From contig CACZHT010000024.1 of NCBI GenBank assembly GCA_902781045.1, forward strand, positions 1-43,894: 43,894 nt of DNA, read 5' to 3'. The notes under the pieces were generated by a model, which saw nothing but the letters and a program-made list of their open reading frames with translations, did not search any database and was not told the DNA's origin. Source of the DNA: an uncultured Bacteroidales bacterium. GTDB taxonomy: Bacteria; Bacteroidota; Bacteroidia; Bacteroidales; Muribaculaceae. A program made the position numbers and the translations under genes. Numbering within the stretch: position 1 is the first letter of the stretch; each line of letters opens with the position of its first letter. This document shows, one piece after another, positions 17,522-26,004 of this stretch.

Positions 17522-19252
17522 CTAGTTTTTGCCCAGTATGATGTTGATGACCATGTTCACGTCATTGACATCTACCGTGTTGTCGCCACTGACATCGGCA
17601 ATGCCCGGATAGCTGGATGCGCTAGCCTTGCCCAGCACAATGTTGATGACAATGTTCACGTCCAATGCATCGACCACACCATCGCCGTTGATGTCACCAG
17701 GCTTCGCAAAGTGGATATTGAACGAAGTGATAAGCGGTGGATTCGCTCCGTCTTCTCCAATCTTGAAATATGCGCTCTGAGCGCCCAGGATTGCCGGCGA
17801 GGCGGGATAGTGTAGCGTTTCAGCCATCAGCAGGATGCTGTTGTCGCCGGAGTCGATTGTCAAGTTCTTATAAGTTCCGAGGAAACGCACGCGGGCGTCG
17901 CCACCGGCATGGTTGTCAAAACTGTTGTCCGTCGCATTGATGGTCACTCCGTTGAATACGGGGCTGGCAAGGCAGACGGGAGGGTCGCTGCTCTCCCATT
18001 TGATAATATAGGGAGTGCCGGCCTTTAGCGTAGTCTCCTCATCACCAAAGGTCAAGTTGAGTGTCGAACCGCTGATGTAGGCATCGGTGAGCGGGCGAGC
18101 CTCAGCCCCGTCGAGCGGGCTGTCGCTGAGGGTCACATCGAATGGCAGGCAGAGCGTTTTCCACGTGCCGTCCTTGTAGATGTAGCGATCTTGAAGCGTC
18201 ACGTCGGCTAAGTGGCCGTTGGCGTCACTGATGGTAGTACTATTATCGGAAAAAGTGAGCAGGCTGATGTCGAGAACGGGTCTGTAGTATATCCCGTCGT
18301 AGAGGAGGCCGTTCTCGTATGCCTTCACCATGCCGTAGTCGTTGATCAGAGAGCCGAGGTCGTCGGGGGCTGTTGCGGAGACTATGGCGCGCAAACCCTG
18401 TGCCGAGCCCATGGTCTCGGTGTAGTAGCAGTTGTCGTTCACTGTCGGGTTGTTGCCACGCACGAAAGTGGCGCCGTTGTCGATGGGACTTTCACCCTGG
18501 GCGACAGCGATGTTGGCATCCGGGGCGTATAGCGAATGGTTAACGGTAACGGTGTTGTCACCACTCCATCCCACGAGACCGCCACAGTAGGAGGTGTCGT
18601 GGGTGGTGAGCAGGCGACCGCTATACACACAACCGGCGATGTCGGTTTTTGAGTCGCTTGCCGGCATGGCCACGATACCGCCATGGGTGCCGTCGCCACT
18701 GACGCTACTGTGAATGACGGTGCTGACCACGCAGTTGGTGATGGTTGTCGTGCCGGAATTGCTGGCGACGAGGCCGGCTGCGTACTTCTGTGAGGTGTAA
18801 ATGTCGCCTGCCACCTTCAGGTTCTGGATGGTGGCATTGTCGACATAGCGGAACGGAGCGCAGTTCTCCTCGTCGAAAGCGCTCTCACACGAGCCTTTGG
18901 TGAAGGTGAGCGTGTGTCCGCCGCCTTCGAATGTGCCGCGGAACGCGTTGCTCCGGCTGATGCCCGCCATCATCGAGGCGCTGATGTCCTCGGTCAGTTG
19001 CACGGTCTTACCGCTGTAGTCGACTCCATAACCGACGAGGTAGGAGAATATGTCCCATTCTTTGGTGCTGCTGATGACGCTGAGCATGTATTGTTTATCC
19101 ACTGTGGTGGCCGAGCCGCCGATGGTGGCCGAGCCGTTGCCGCCTCCGTTGCCGCCGGCGGCGCGGTGGTCGACGCCGTTATACCAGCCGAGGTTTTTAT
19201 AAGATTTGGTTTCGCGTCTCCTTTGGCCCACATTTGTTCTGTCGCTGTCCAT
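17522..19252 (-). CDS. Dockerin-containing surface protein, apparently 5'-truncated
   Basis: An open frame of 576 residues without a signal peptide. Residues about 60-290 look like GLUG/parallel-beta repeats (FRGTFEGGGHTLTF, GLVASNSGTTTITN, GGLVGWSGDNTVTV). A beta domain follows (about 290-510), then a C-terminal dockerin pair (GDINGDGVVDALDVN, ADVSGDNTVDVNDVN, with INIVLGK and INIILGK). All other dockerin proteins here begin with a signal peptide; this one starts with a polar, Gly-rich segment, and the same frame is closed by a stop about 33 codons upstream without an ATG. So it is probably the 3' part of a larger gene that lost its front. Its start and expression are uncertain. Confidence 0.6.
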   Translation of the reverse strand: MDSDRTNVGQRRRETKSYKNLGWYNGVDHRAAGGNGGGNGSATIGGSATTVDKQYMLSVISSTKEWDIFSYLVGYGVDYSGKTVQLTEDISASMMAGISRSNAFRGTFEGGGHTLTFTKGSCESAFDEENCAPFRYVDNATIQNLKVAGDIYTSQKYAAGLVASNSGTTTITNCVVSTVIHSSVSGDGTHGGIVAMPASDSKTDIAGCVYSGRLLTTHDTSYCGGLVGWSGDNTVTVNHSLYAPDANIAVAQGESPIDNGATFVRGNNPTVNDNCYYTETMGSAQGLRAIVSATAPDDLGSLINDYGMVKAYENGLLYDGIYYRPVLDISLLTFSDNSTTISDANGHLADVTLQDRYIYKDGTWKTLCLPFDVTLSDSPLDGAEARPLTDAYISGSTLNLTFGDEETTLKAGTPYIIKWESSDPPVCLASPVFNGVTINATDNSFDNHAGGDARVRFLGTYKNLTIDSGDNSILLMAETLHYPASPAILGAQSAYFKIGEDGANPPLITSFNIHFAKPGDINGDGVVDALDVNIVINIVLGKASASSYPGIADVSGDNTVDVNDVNMVINIILGKN

Positions 19253-19885
19253 CAGCGTGCTCTCACCCGCTTCGGAGAGGGTTCCATCCGCATTAGCACC
19301 AGGACTACCTCGGTGACAACTTGCAGCATCTCGTTGACGACTTGTTGTCTATGGGCTTCATCTACACGATTTATGTTGCGCTTTTGCAAGACAAGCTCCA
19401 ATGTAGCGTCAGAAAGCCGACCAAAGCTTGTATCATTACAAAGGAGTCAGTCGAAAATGTTTATGTTTATACTGCCCAAGCAGTTTCTGGTCACTACCGG
19501 AGTGACTGTTCAGCGATTATTCGGGCTGATTATAAGGTGATTGCAAAATCGGGCACCCTCTCCACTCCTAAGTTAGGAAAGGTTAGGTTGGGTATGACAA
19601 CCACCATGTCAGGGGCAAAGTGGGCTGACACATTCCCCCACGCCCCTCTATCTTAGAAGAGGGGGAACTGCCGGCAGCACAATCGCTGAACAGTTAGCTA
19701 CCAAATAAATAAGATTAAGAAAACTTATTATTTGGAGTTGCAAAGTTACTAAATTATTCGACCTGCAAGGTTGGAACTGTCAGTAAAAATAGTTAAAAAA
19801 ACGCTAATGTGAAAAGAAGAATTCTTGGTGTGCCTTGATGTCCTTTAATGACCTTGGTGTTTTTGAGCTAGTGACTTTGTTGCGG
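19253..19885. other. Degenerate spacer with remnants and a hairpin
   Basis: No complete gene. On the minus strand a frame of about 68 codons without ATG (roughly 19250-19455; contains RVDEAHRQQVVNEMLQ) looks coding-like and ends in a TGA that overlaps the ATG of the truncated dockerin frame (TGATG). A C/G-rich hairpin lies at 19643-19664 (CCCCTCT with AGAGGGG), followed by an AT-rich stretch. Confidence 0.4.
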
Positions 19886-20389
19886 TTACAGCCCTAGTTT
19901 CTGCTTGACTAGGGGGGTGATGTCGGTGACGTTGGCGCTGCGGTAGCTGACCGGGGTCTTGGCCACATCGAGGATGAGGTCATACCCCATCTGGTCGCCC
20001 ACCTCCTGCACGGCGGCCTGGATGGCGGCAGTGATGGGGGTCATCAGTTCGGCCTCACGAGTGCGGAGCTCGGCTGCGGCTTGCTTCTGGTAGGCCTGGA
20101 TGCGGCGGTCGCCCTCCTGCACCTCCTGCATGCGGCGGTCGCGGATGGCGGCAGGTGTGGCAGGGTCGGTGGCGATGGCCTGGTACTCGGCATACTTCTT
20201 GTCAAAGTCGGCCTGCAGCATCTTGTATTCGGCTTGCAGCTTGTCGCTGGTAGCCTTGAGCTTGGCTTCGGCCGCAGCCTTGTCGGGCAGGGCATTGAAC
20301 ACGTCCTGCGAGTTATAAACGGCTATCTTGCTCTGTGCGACAATGAGCAACGGCAGTAACAAGTTGATGATGAATAAAATTCGTCTCAT
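19886..20389 (-). CDS. OmpH/Skp-family periplasmic chaperone (third paralogue)
   Basis: A 167-residue exported protein (MRRILFIINLLLPLLIVAQ signal peptide) with the OmpH/Skp pattern: KIAVYNSQDVFNALPDKAAAE, a long charged coiled-coil centre (about 40-120) and a C-terminal YDLILDVAKTPVSYRSANVTDIT segment. Skp-type chaperones hold unfolded outer-membrane proteins in the periplasm and hand them to BamA. The start at MRRIL (20389) was chosen over the longer frame at 20416, whose extra polar residues would spoil the signal peptide. Last gene of the cluster; separated from the next ompH by a C/G-rich hairpin at 20415-20455. Confidence 0.88.
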   Translation of the reverse strand: MRRILFIINLLLPLLIVAQSKIAVYNSQDVFNALPDKAAAEAKLKATSDKLQAEYKMLQADFDKKYAEYQAIATDPATPAAIRDRRMQEVQEGDRRIQAYQKQAAAELRTREAELMTPITAAIQAAVQEVGDQMGYDLILDVAKTPVSYRSANVTDITPLVKQKLGL

Positions 20390-20414
20390 GAGTGTACGTT
20401 TGTGTCTAAATAGC

Positions 20415-20455
20415 ACTCACCCCCTCTCCCTCCGGAGAGGGGGCAGGGGGGTGAG
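20415..20455. repeat. C/G-rich hairpin of the dispersed family
   Basis: Perfect 10-bp stem (CCCCCTCTCC 20420-20429 with GGAGAGGGGG 20434-20443) framed by CTCAC (20415-20419) and GTGAG (20451-20455). Related copies are at 1152, 1484, 1526, 17406 and 19643, always between genes. Confidence 0.75.
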
Positions 20456-20472
20456 GCCTTTATGAGTTAATG

Positions 20473-20982
20473 TTACTTGATGCCCAACTTGGCCTTTACC
20501 TTGGCACTGACATCCTCGGCTCCTGTGCCTGTGTAGAGGATTGCGGGGATGGACATGTCGTAGATGAATGTGTATCCGCCCTCGGCACCGACTGCCTGGA
20601 TGGCATTCTGCAGCTTCTGGGTGATGGGAGCGAGCAACTGCTCCTGCTGGCGCTGGAGGTCTTGCGAGGCAGTCTGCTGGAAGTTCTGGATCTTCTGGTA
20701 CTCATCTTGCAGCTCCTGCATGTGACGGTCCTTGATGGCCTGCGGCGTGCTGGCATCCTTGTCGGTCTTCTCATATTCGTCGGCCTTCTTCTGGAAAGCG
20801 GTCTGCAGGTTCTTGAACTCGGTCTCGTACTTGTCGCTGGCGGTCTTGAGCGTGCTCTCGGCGGTAGCCTTCTCGGGCATCACGTTGAAGATTTCCTGGG
20901 TGTTGACATAACCCAACTTGACTTGTGCGACGAGGCACATGGGTGCAACCACAAAGGCTGCAAGCAATAATTTCTTAAGCAT
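20473..20982 (-). CDS. OmpH/Skp-family periplasmic chaperone (second paralogue)
   Basis: A 169-residue exported protein with signal peptide MLKKLLLAAFVVAPMCLVAQ. It shows the family start VKLGYVNTQEIFNVMPEKATAE, a coiled coil rich in Gln, Lys and Glu (about 40-125), and a C-terminal part FIYDMSIPAILYTGTGAEDVS. Close in layout to the genes on both sides, which points to tandem duplication. Same likely role as a holdase for outer-membrane proteins, downstream of bamA in one transcription direction. Confidence 0.92.
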   Translation of the reverse strand: MLKKLLLAAFVVAPMCLVAQVKLGYVNTQEIFNVMPEKATAESTLKTASDKYETEFKNLQTAFQKKADEYEKTDKDASTPQAIKDRHMQELQDEYQKIQNFQQTASQDLQRQQEQLLAPITQKLQNAIQAVGAEGGYTFIYDMSIPAILYTGTGAEDVSAKVKAKLGIK

Positions 20983-21025
20983 TTCGTGTAATTGTTATTG
21001 TGTTTTATTAATTTTTCTAAAGATT

Positions 21026-21177
21026 CTGGGAGCTCTGGGATTTCTGGGAGCTCTGGGATTTCTGGGAACTCTGGGATTTCTGGGAGCTCTGGGATTTCTG
21101 GGAGCTCTGGGATTTCTGGGAGCTCTCAGCTCTCTCAGTATTCTCAGCTTTCCCAGCTTTCTCAGCTCTCTCAGTAA
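21026..21177. repeat. Tandem array of seventeen 9-bp units between two ompH genes
   Basis: Eleven units of the form CTGGGANNT (21026-21124) alternate GCT and TTT endings (one ACT), making an 18-bp higher repeat. They are followed in the same phase by six diverged units of the form CTCAGNNNT or CCCAGCTTT (21125-21177). The array ends one base before the stop codon of the upstream ompH. Read on the plus strand it would encode LGALGF repeats, but no gene signal supports that. Confidence 0.9.
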
Positions 21178-21693
21178 CTATTTGCCGTAGCCCAGTTTGG
21201 CTAGCACCTCGTTGCTCACGTCGATGCGCGGCGAGGCGAACAGGATGCTCTGCGATGAGGCGCGGTCAAAGATGACCTGGAAGCCACGCTCCTCACTCAC
21301 CTTCTTCATGGCGTTGTAAATCTCGTCCTGGATGGGCTTGATGAGCGACTCACGCTTCTTGAACAACTCGCCCTGCGGGCCGAAGTACTTGTACTGCAGC
21401 TGAGATGCCTCTTTCTCCTTGGCGACAATCTCGGCTTCTTTCTTCTTCTTCTGCTCGTCGGTGAGGAAGACCATGTCGCTCTGGTAATTCTTGTACATGG
21501 TGTCGGCCTCCTTCTTCAGGTCGTCCACCTCTCGTTGCCAACGCTGTGACACCTGGTTGAGCTGCTCATTGGCCATCTCATACGAGGGGATATTCTTCAG
21601 GATATACTCCATATCCACAAGGGCAAACTTCTGCGCGCTGACCGAAAACATGCCGGCCAGAACAGCGACTAACACTAATGCAATCTTTTTCAT
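21178..21693 (-). CDS. OmpH/Skp-family periplasmic chaperone (first paralogue)
   Basis: A 171-residue exported protein (signal peptide MKKIALVLVAVLAGMFSVSAQ) with the family pattern: FALVDMEYILKNIPSYEMAN, a long charged coiled coil (about 40-120, including DEQKKKKEAEIVAKEKEA) and a C-terminal FQVIFDRASSQSILFASPRIDVSNEVLAKLG. This copy is the closest to the typical Bacteroidota OmpH next to bamA. Downstream of bamA by 150 nt of AT-rich spacer; the other two ompH paralogues follow. Confidence 0.94.
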   Translation of the reverse strand: MKKIALVLVAVLAGMFSVSAQKFALVDMEYILKNIPSYEMANEQLNQVSQRWQREVDDLKKEADTMYKNYQSDMVFLTDEQKKKKEAEIVAKEKEASQLQYKYFGPQGELFKKRESLIKPIQDEIYNAMKKVSEERGFQVIFDRASSQSILFASPRIDVSNEVLAKLGYGK

Positions 21694-21843
21694 AGTCTTG
21701 ATGTTTTTTTGAAAACTTGACTTTTAGACCTAATATCGAGTTAAGAGTTTAATATCGGGAATTAATAATTAAACTGCAAGAATTATAAATTAATGTATCA
21801 GAAGCTATAAATTATGAATTATAAATTGTGAATTATGAATTAA
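21694..21843. other. AT-rich spacer with short degenerate repeats
   Basis: Holds several variants of AATTATRAATT (about 21780-21840), partly self-complementary. No promoter of the standard type was found on the minus strand, so ompH may be read through from bamA. Confidence 0.5.
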
Positions 21844-24477
21844 TTAGAACTCCTGACCCAGCACGAAGTGGAAGTTGCTGCCGCCCTTCTTGCCGAACAC
21901 CGTGTCGAAGCCATAGCCCCAGTCGATACCCATCATGCCAATCATGGGCAGGAAGATGCGCGCGCCCACACCGGCCGAACGCTTCATGTCGAACGGGTTG
22001 AACTGCTTGACAGAGGTCCAGGCGTTGCCGGCCTCAAGGAACACCAGCGGATAAATCGTGGCACTGGTCGAGAGCATCAGCGGGAAGTGCAACTCAACCA
22101 CAAAGCGGTCGTAGGCATAGCCCTCCGAACCCCAAGGAGTGAACGCACCGTTCTCATAGCCGCGCAGGGCGATGGTCTCGGTAGCGTAGGTGTAGCTTCC
22201 GCTCATGCCGTCGCCACCGACATAGAATGTCTCGAACGGCGACTTCAAGTGCTTGTTCCAGCTGCCCAGCAGACCGAAGTCGGCACGCGTCATCAGCACC
22301 AGCGTCCAGCGTCCGTCGGGGTCGGTGAGCGGCGTGTAGGTGCGGGCCTGGAACTTGAGTTTCCAGTATTCAATCCATCGGTACAGCTCCTTCTTGTCGG
22401 CCTCGAGCGAGCTCTCGGACAAGCGTTTCCAGTCTTTCTTGCCGAACATGCTTGCCGGCGGTGTGGCATGGAAGCTGAGTGAGAACGAACTGCCTCGGCG
22501 GGTGTACAGCGGGTTGTCGATGCTGTTGCGGGCCAGAGTGAAACCCAGCACAATGGAGTTGGACACACCGTTGTTCATATAATAGAGGTACTCCCAGTTC
22601 TTGAGGCTGTACCACTGATAACTGATGTCGGCAGTGAGGGTGAAGTAGTCATCAGGCCACTTCAGGCGCTTGCCGAAGCCCACGGTCAAACCAGCCATCT
22701 GCAAGTACTTGTTGGGGTCGTATGCGTTCTCGTAGTAGTTGTTGCCATAGTAATTACTGCCATAATAATTGTTCATGTAGTAATTATTCATGTAGTAATT
22801 GTTCAGGTAGTTGGTATACTGGCGGTTGTAGTACGACGAGTTGATACCTGTCTGGCGACTGTAGAAGCCCGACACCGACAACGAGTTAGGGCGCTTGCCA
22901 CCAAACCACGGGTCGAGGAACGACACGCTGTAGGCTTGGTAATACTTGGCGTTGGTCTGTGCACTGATGGTGAATGTCTGTCCATCGCCCTGCGGGATAA
23001 GTCCCTTGTAACTCGATGGGTGGAACAGGTTCTTGATTGAGAAGTTGGTGAATTTGAGACTCAATTTACCCAAGATACCCGTCTGACCCCAGCCTGCCGA
23101 GAACTCAATCTGGTCGTTGGCCTTCGACTCCAGGTTCAGGATGATGTCCACTGTGCCGTTGTCCTCGTTGGGCTCAGGCCGGATGTCCATCTTCTCGGGG
23201 TCGAAGTGACCCGTCTGAGCAATCTCGCGGGCCGAGCGCATCAGGTCGTCCTTGCTGAACAGATCGCCAGGACGCACACGCAGCTCGCGGCGCACCACCT
23301 TCTCATACAGCCGGTCGTTGCCGTTGATGACCACCTTATTAATACGTGCCTGCTTGCCCTCATACATGCGCATCTCCAGGTCGATGGAGTCGCCCTCGAT
23401 GCGCGACTCGACGGGGATAAGTTGGTAGAAGAGGTAGCCGTTGTTCATATACAGGTTGGCGATAGCATCGTCATCCTCCTGTGTGCGCTTGTTGAGCAGT
23501 TTCTGGTTGTAGACATCGCCCTTGCGGATGCCCAGCACTTCGTTGAGCACGGTGGACGGATAGACGGTGTTGCCCACCCACGTCACACTGTTGATGTAGT
23601 ATTTCTTGCCCTCGTCGACGGTGATGTAAATGTCGACCGTCTTGTCGTTGTAGTTGACCACACTGTCGGCCACGATGACCGCATCGCGGTAGCCCTTCTC
23701 GTTATACTTGTCGATGATGCGCTGCTTGTCGTCCTCATAGTCCGAGCGCACAAACTTCTTTTGGCTGAAAAGCTTGAGCAGGTCGCCTTTCTCATTGGTC
23801 TTCTTCATCGTGCGCTTGATCTTGCGGTCGCTCAACACTTGGTTGCCAGTGATGTAAATCTTGTGCACCTTGATTTTGTCGTGCTTGTCCACCACGATGT
23901 CGACCATCACCGAGTTCTCGTTGCTCAAGTCCTCGCGTTGCACGACAGTACACTCGGCCTTCTCAAAACCCTTGTCGGCAAAGTACTTCTCGACCAGCTG
24001 CTTGATGCGGTTGGCGATGTTGGGTGTCATCTGGCTGCCCTGCACCAGACCCAGTCGCTCCTGGATTTCCTTCTTCTCGCCGCCCTTCATGCCCTGGTAG
24101 GAGACTGCCGACACTCGCGGCTGCTGGCGCAGGTTGAAGGTCAGCCAAGCGCGGTCTTTGTAGATCTTGTCGACTTGGATTTGGACTTTGCTGAACAGCC
24201 CCTGTCGCCAGAAGCGCTTGGCCACGGCCTTGAGGTCATCGCCCGGAATCTCGATGCGCTGGCCGATGGTCAGGCCAGAATAGCCCAGGATGATGTTGTT
24301 GTCATAGTTGTCCACGCCCTTGACTGTGATGCCTGCCAGCTCGTAGGATGACGGCGAGCTGGTGAACACAATCTTAGGGTTGAAGATGGTGTCATTGACC
24401 GTGTAGGTCTCTTGGGCACCCATTGTCAGGGCTCCCGCCAGCACGGCTATGGTGAGCAGTAGTGACTGATATCGCAT
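21844..24477 (-). CDS. bamA: Outer-membrane protein assembly factor BamA
   Basis: An 877-residue Omp85 protein with signal peptide (MRYQSLLLTIAVLAGALTMGAQ). The N-terminal half (about 45-450) holds POTRA domains (ITVKGVDNYDNNIILGYSG; VHKIYITGNQVLSDRKIKRTM; YYINSVTWVGNTVYPSTVL; INKVVINGNDRLYEKVVRREL). The C-terminal half is the 16-strand barrel, with the late motif region VELHFPLMLSTSATIYPLVFLEAG and a C-terminal FHFVLGQEF ending in Phe. It folds and inserts outer-membrane beta-barrel proteins. An Asn/Tyr-rich stretch at about residues 552-586 (YYMNNYYMNNYY type repeats) lies between barrel strands. Follows uppS by 14 nt and precedes three ompH genes. Confidence 0.96.
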   Translation of the reverse strand: MRYQSLLLTIAVLAGALTMGAQETYTVNDTIFNPKIVFTSSPSSYELAGITVKGVDNYDNNIILGYSGLTIGQRIEIPGDDLKAVAKRFWRQGLFSKVQIQVDKIYKDRAWLTFNLRQQPRVSAVSYQGMKGGEKKEIQERLGLVQGSQMTPNIANRIKQLVEKYFADKGFEKAECTVVQREDLSNENSVMVDIVVDKHDKIKVHKIYITGNQVLSDRKIKRTMKKTNEKGDLLKLFSQKKFVRSDYEDDKQRIIDKYNEKGYRDAVIVADSVVNYNDKTVDIYITVDEGKKYYINSVTWVGNTVYPSTVLNEVLGIRKGDVYNQKLLNKRTQEDDDAIANLYMNNGYLFYQLIPVESRIEGDSIDLEMRMYEGKQARINKVVINGNDRLYEKVVRRELRVRPGDLFSKDDLMRSAREIAQTGHFDPEKMDIRPEPNEDNGTVDIILNLESKANDQIEFSAGWGQTGILGKLSLKFTNFSIKNLFHPSSYKGLIPQGDGQTFTISAQTNAKYYQAYSVSFLDPWFGGKRPNSLSVSGFYSRQTGINSSYYNRQYTNYLNNYYMNNYYMNNYYGSNYYGNNYYENAYDPNKYLQMAGLTVGFGKRLKWPDDYFTLTADISYQWYSLKNWEYLYYMNNGVSNSIVLGFTLARNSIDNPLYTRRGSSFSLSFHATPPASMFGKKDWKRLSESSLEADKKELYRWIEYWKLKFQARTYTPLTDPDGRWTLVLMTRADFGLLGSWNKHLKSPFETFYVGGDGMSGSYTYATETIALRGYENGAFTPWGSEGYAYDRFVVELHFPLMLSTSATIYPLVFLEAGNAWTSVKQFNPFDMKRSAGVGARIFLPMIGMMGIDWGYGFDTVFGKKGGSNFHFVLGQEF

Positions 24478-24491
24478 GTTGTCGTTTGTTT

Positions 24492-25259
24492 TCAGTTCTC
24501 TGTTGACGGTTCTCTATTGTCGGTGGTCAGTATCTGTTCGCTGGTCTTGCCGTAGCGGCGCTCGCGTTGCTGGAAGTCGATGATGGCATCGACAAAATCC
24601 TGTTTGGTGAAGTCTGGCCAGTACTTGTCGGTGAAGAATAGCTCGCTGTAGGCTATCTGCCACAGCAGGTAGTTGCTGATGCGCAGGTCACCGCCCGTGC
24701 GAATCAGCAGGTCGGGGTCGGGCATAGAGGCGGTGGCCAGGTGGCGCGAGAGCACAGTGTCGTCGATGCTGGATGGGTCCAGTGTGCCATGCTGTACCTC
24801 CAGGGCGATGTGGCGGCAAGCCTCGACCAGCTCCCAACGCGACGAGTAGCTCAATGCCAGGCACAGCACCAGACCCGTGCAGTGTGATGTGTCCTGGAAA
24901 CAGCGCTCCAGGCGCTCGCGAGCAAATTGGGGCATGCGTTGCAGGTCGCCGATGGCCGTCAGACGGACATTGTTCTTGATCAGGTCGGGGGTCTGCTGCT
25001 CGATGCTGGTCACCACCAGATGCATCAGCAGGTCGACTTCGGTCTGGGGACGGTTCCAGTTCTCGGTCGAGAAGGTGTAAAGCGTCAGGTATTTCACACC
25101 CAGCTCGCTGGCAATCTCGGTAATCTGGCGCACGGTGGCCACACCATTCTCGTGGCCAAAGCTGCGCTCGTGTCCGTGAGCCTTGGCCCAACGGCCGTTG
25201 CCGTCCATGATGATGGCTACGTGCCGTGGAATCCTTGTCATATCTATCTGTCCGTTCAT
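24492..25259 (-). CDS. uppS: Isoprenyl transferase (undecaprenyl diphosphate synthase)
   Basis: A 255-residue cytosolic cis-prenyltransferase that makes undecaprenyl diphosphate, the lipid carrier for peptidoglycan and surface glycans. Seen: the catalytic motif [14 protein letters not shown] (Asp19), the FSTENWNRP motif, and the C-terminal [15 protein letters not shown] segment with the Arg and Glu residues (SELFF) used for pyrophosphate binding. Length is normal. Lies between DUF6089 and bamA, the usual order in Bacteroidota, 14 nt before bamA. Confidence 0.97.
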   Translation of the reverse strand: MNGQIDMTRIPRHVAIIMDGNGRWAKAHGHERSFGHENGVATVRQITEIASELGVKYLTLYTFSTENWNRPQTEVDLLMHLVVTSIEQQTPDLIKNNVRLTAIGDLQRMPQFARERLERCFQDTSHCTGLVLCLALSYSSRWELVEACRHIALEVQHGTLDPSSIDDTVLSRHLATASMPDPDLLIRTGGDLRISNYLLWQIAYSELFFTDKYWPDFTKQDFVDAIIDFQQRERRYGKTSEQILTTDNREPSTEN

Positions 25260-25329
25260 CTTTTTTCAAGAAACAAGAAGCGAGAAACAGGCTGCAAGCT
25301 GTGATTGTTCTTCAGTCTTTATTCCCCTT

Positions 25330-25998
25330 TTATTCAACATAGTGGCACTTGACACAACGCTTGCTGAACTCATAGCTCACGGTGAACATCGCCACCGAGT
25401 ACCAGTCGGTGTTCTTGGCAAACGAGTGCTTCACGCCATAGAGGTCGCTCAACCCGTCGATGTTGTCACCGAAGCACTTGCGCATGGTGAACTCAAATCC
25501 GAGGTTAAGACGCTCTTTCAGTTTAAATTTAAGCCCTAGGCCCATCGGCAGGTTCATCGCCACGCCGGTTTTGCCGTTGGTGAATGCCATCGTCATGCCC
25601 AGCCCAACGGTCAGGTAGGGTGACAGACGCTTGTATTTCTTGTATCGTGGGCCAGCTCCAAAGTGGAAGAAGTTAAACTCTATCTGACCACCCAAGTCGA
25701 CAACGCTCGACGAGAACGAGTAGTGCTGGTCGTGCGGAAACTTGTTCTGCACATCGTTGCTGTCACCCTTGAGGCCGGCATACAGCAGGTCGCCCTTGAC
25801 AACCCAACGGCTGTTGGCGATGTAGCGGAAGATGCCGCCACCGACCACGCCAGGGTGCTTGTACATGTTGCTGTTGTTCAGGTCGCCCAGATAGCCGCTC
25901 ACACCCAAGGCCGGGCCGAACTCAAATCGGTAGTCTTGGCCGTGGACACTGAACAGCACCAGCATCATCATCGACAATATGGAAAGAAAGCGTCTCAT
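25330..25998 (-). CDS. DUF6089-family outer-membrane beta-barrel protein
   Basis: A 222-residue exported protein (MRRFLSILSMMMLVLFSVHGQ) predicted to be a small beta barrel: alternating aromatic strands (YRFEFGPALGVSGYLGDL, FFHFGAGPRYKKY, LNLGFEFTMRKCFGDNIDGL) and a tyrosine-rich end. It matches the DUF6089 family that lies upstream of uppS and bamA in this phylum; function not established. The last ten residues carry two Cys (CVKC). It follows the DUF6242 gene by 6 nt, so they are co-transcribed. Confidence 0.9.
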   Translation of the reverse strand: MRRFLSILSMMMLVLFSVHGQDYRFEFGPALGVSGYLGDLNNSNMYKHPGVVGGGIFRYIANSRWVVKGDLLYAGLKGDSNDVQNKFPHDQHYSFSSSVVDLGGQIEFNFFHFGAGPRYKKYKRLSPYLTVGLGMTMAFTNGKTGVAMNLPMGLGLKFKLKERLNLGFEFTMRKCFGDNIDGLSDLYGVKHSFAKNTDWYSVAMFTVSYEFSKRCVKCHYVE

Positions 25999-26004
25999 CT
26001 CTCG

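Noticed and set aside
21026..21177. Possible CRISPR array
   Set aside because: Units are 9 bp with no spacers and no cas genes nearby; it is a simple tandem repeat.
20918..21190. Plus-strand frame with LGALGF repeats over the 9-bp array
   Set aside because: It starts antisense inside ompH, and the repeated peptide follows directly from a 9-bp DNA repeat; no start or promoter signal.
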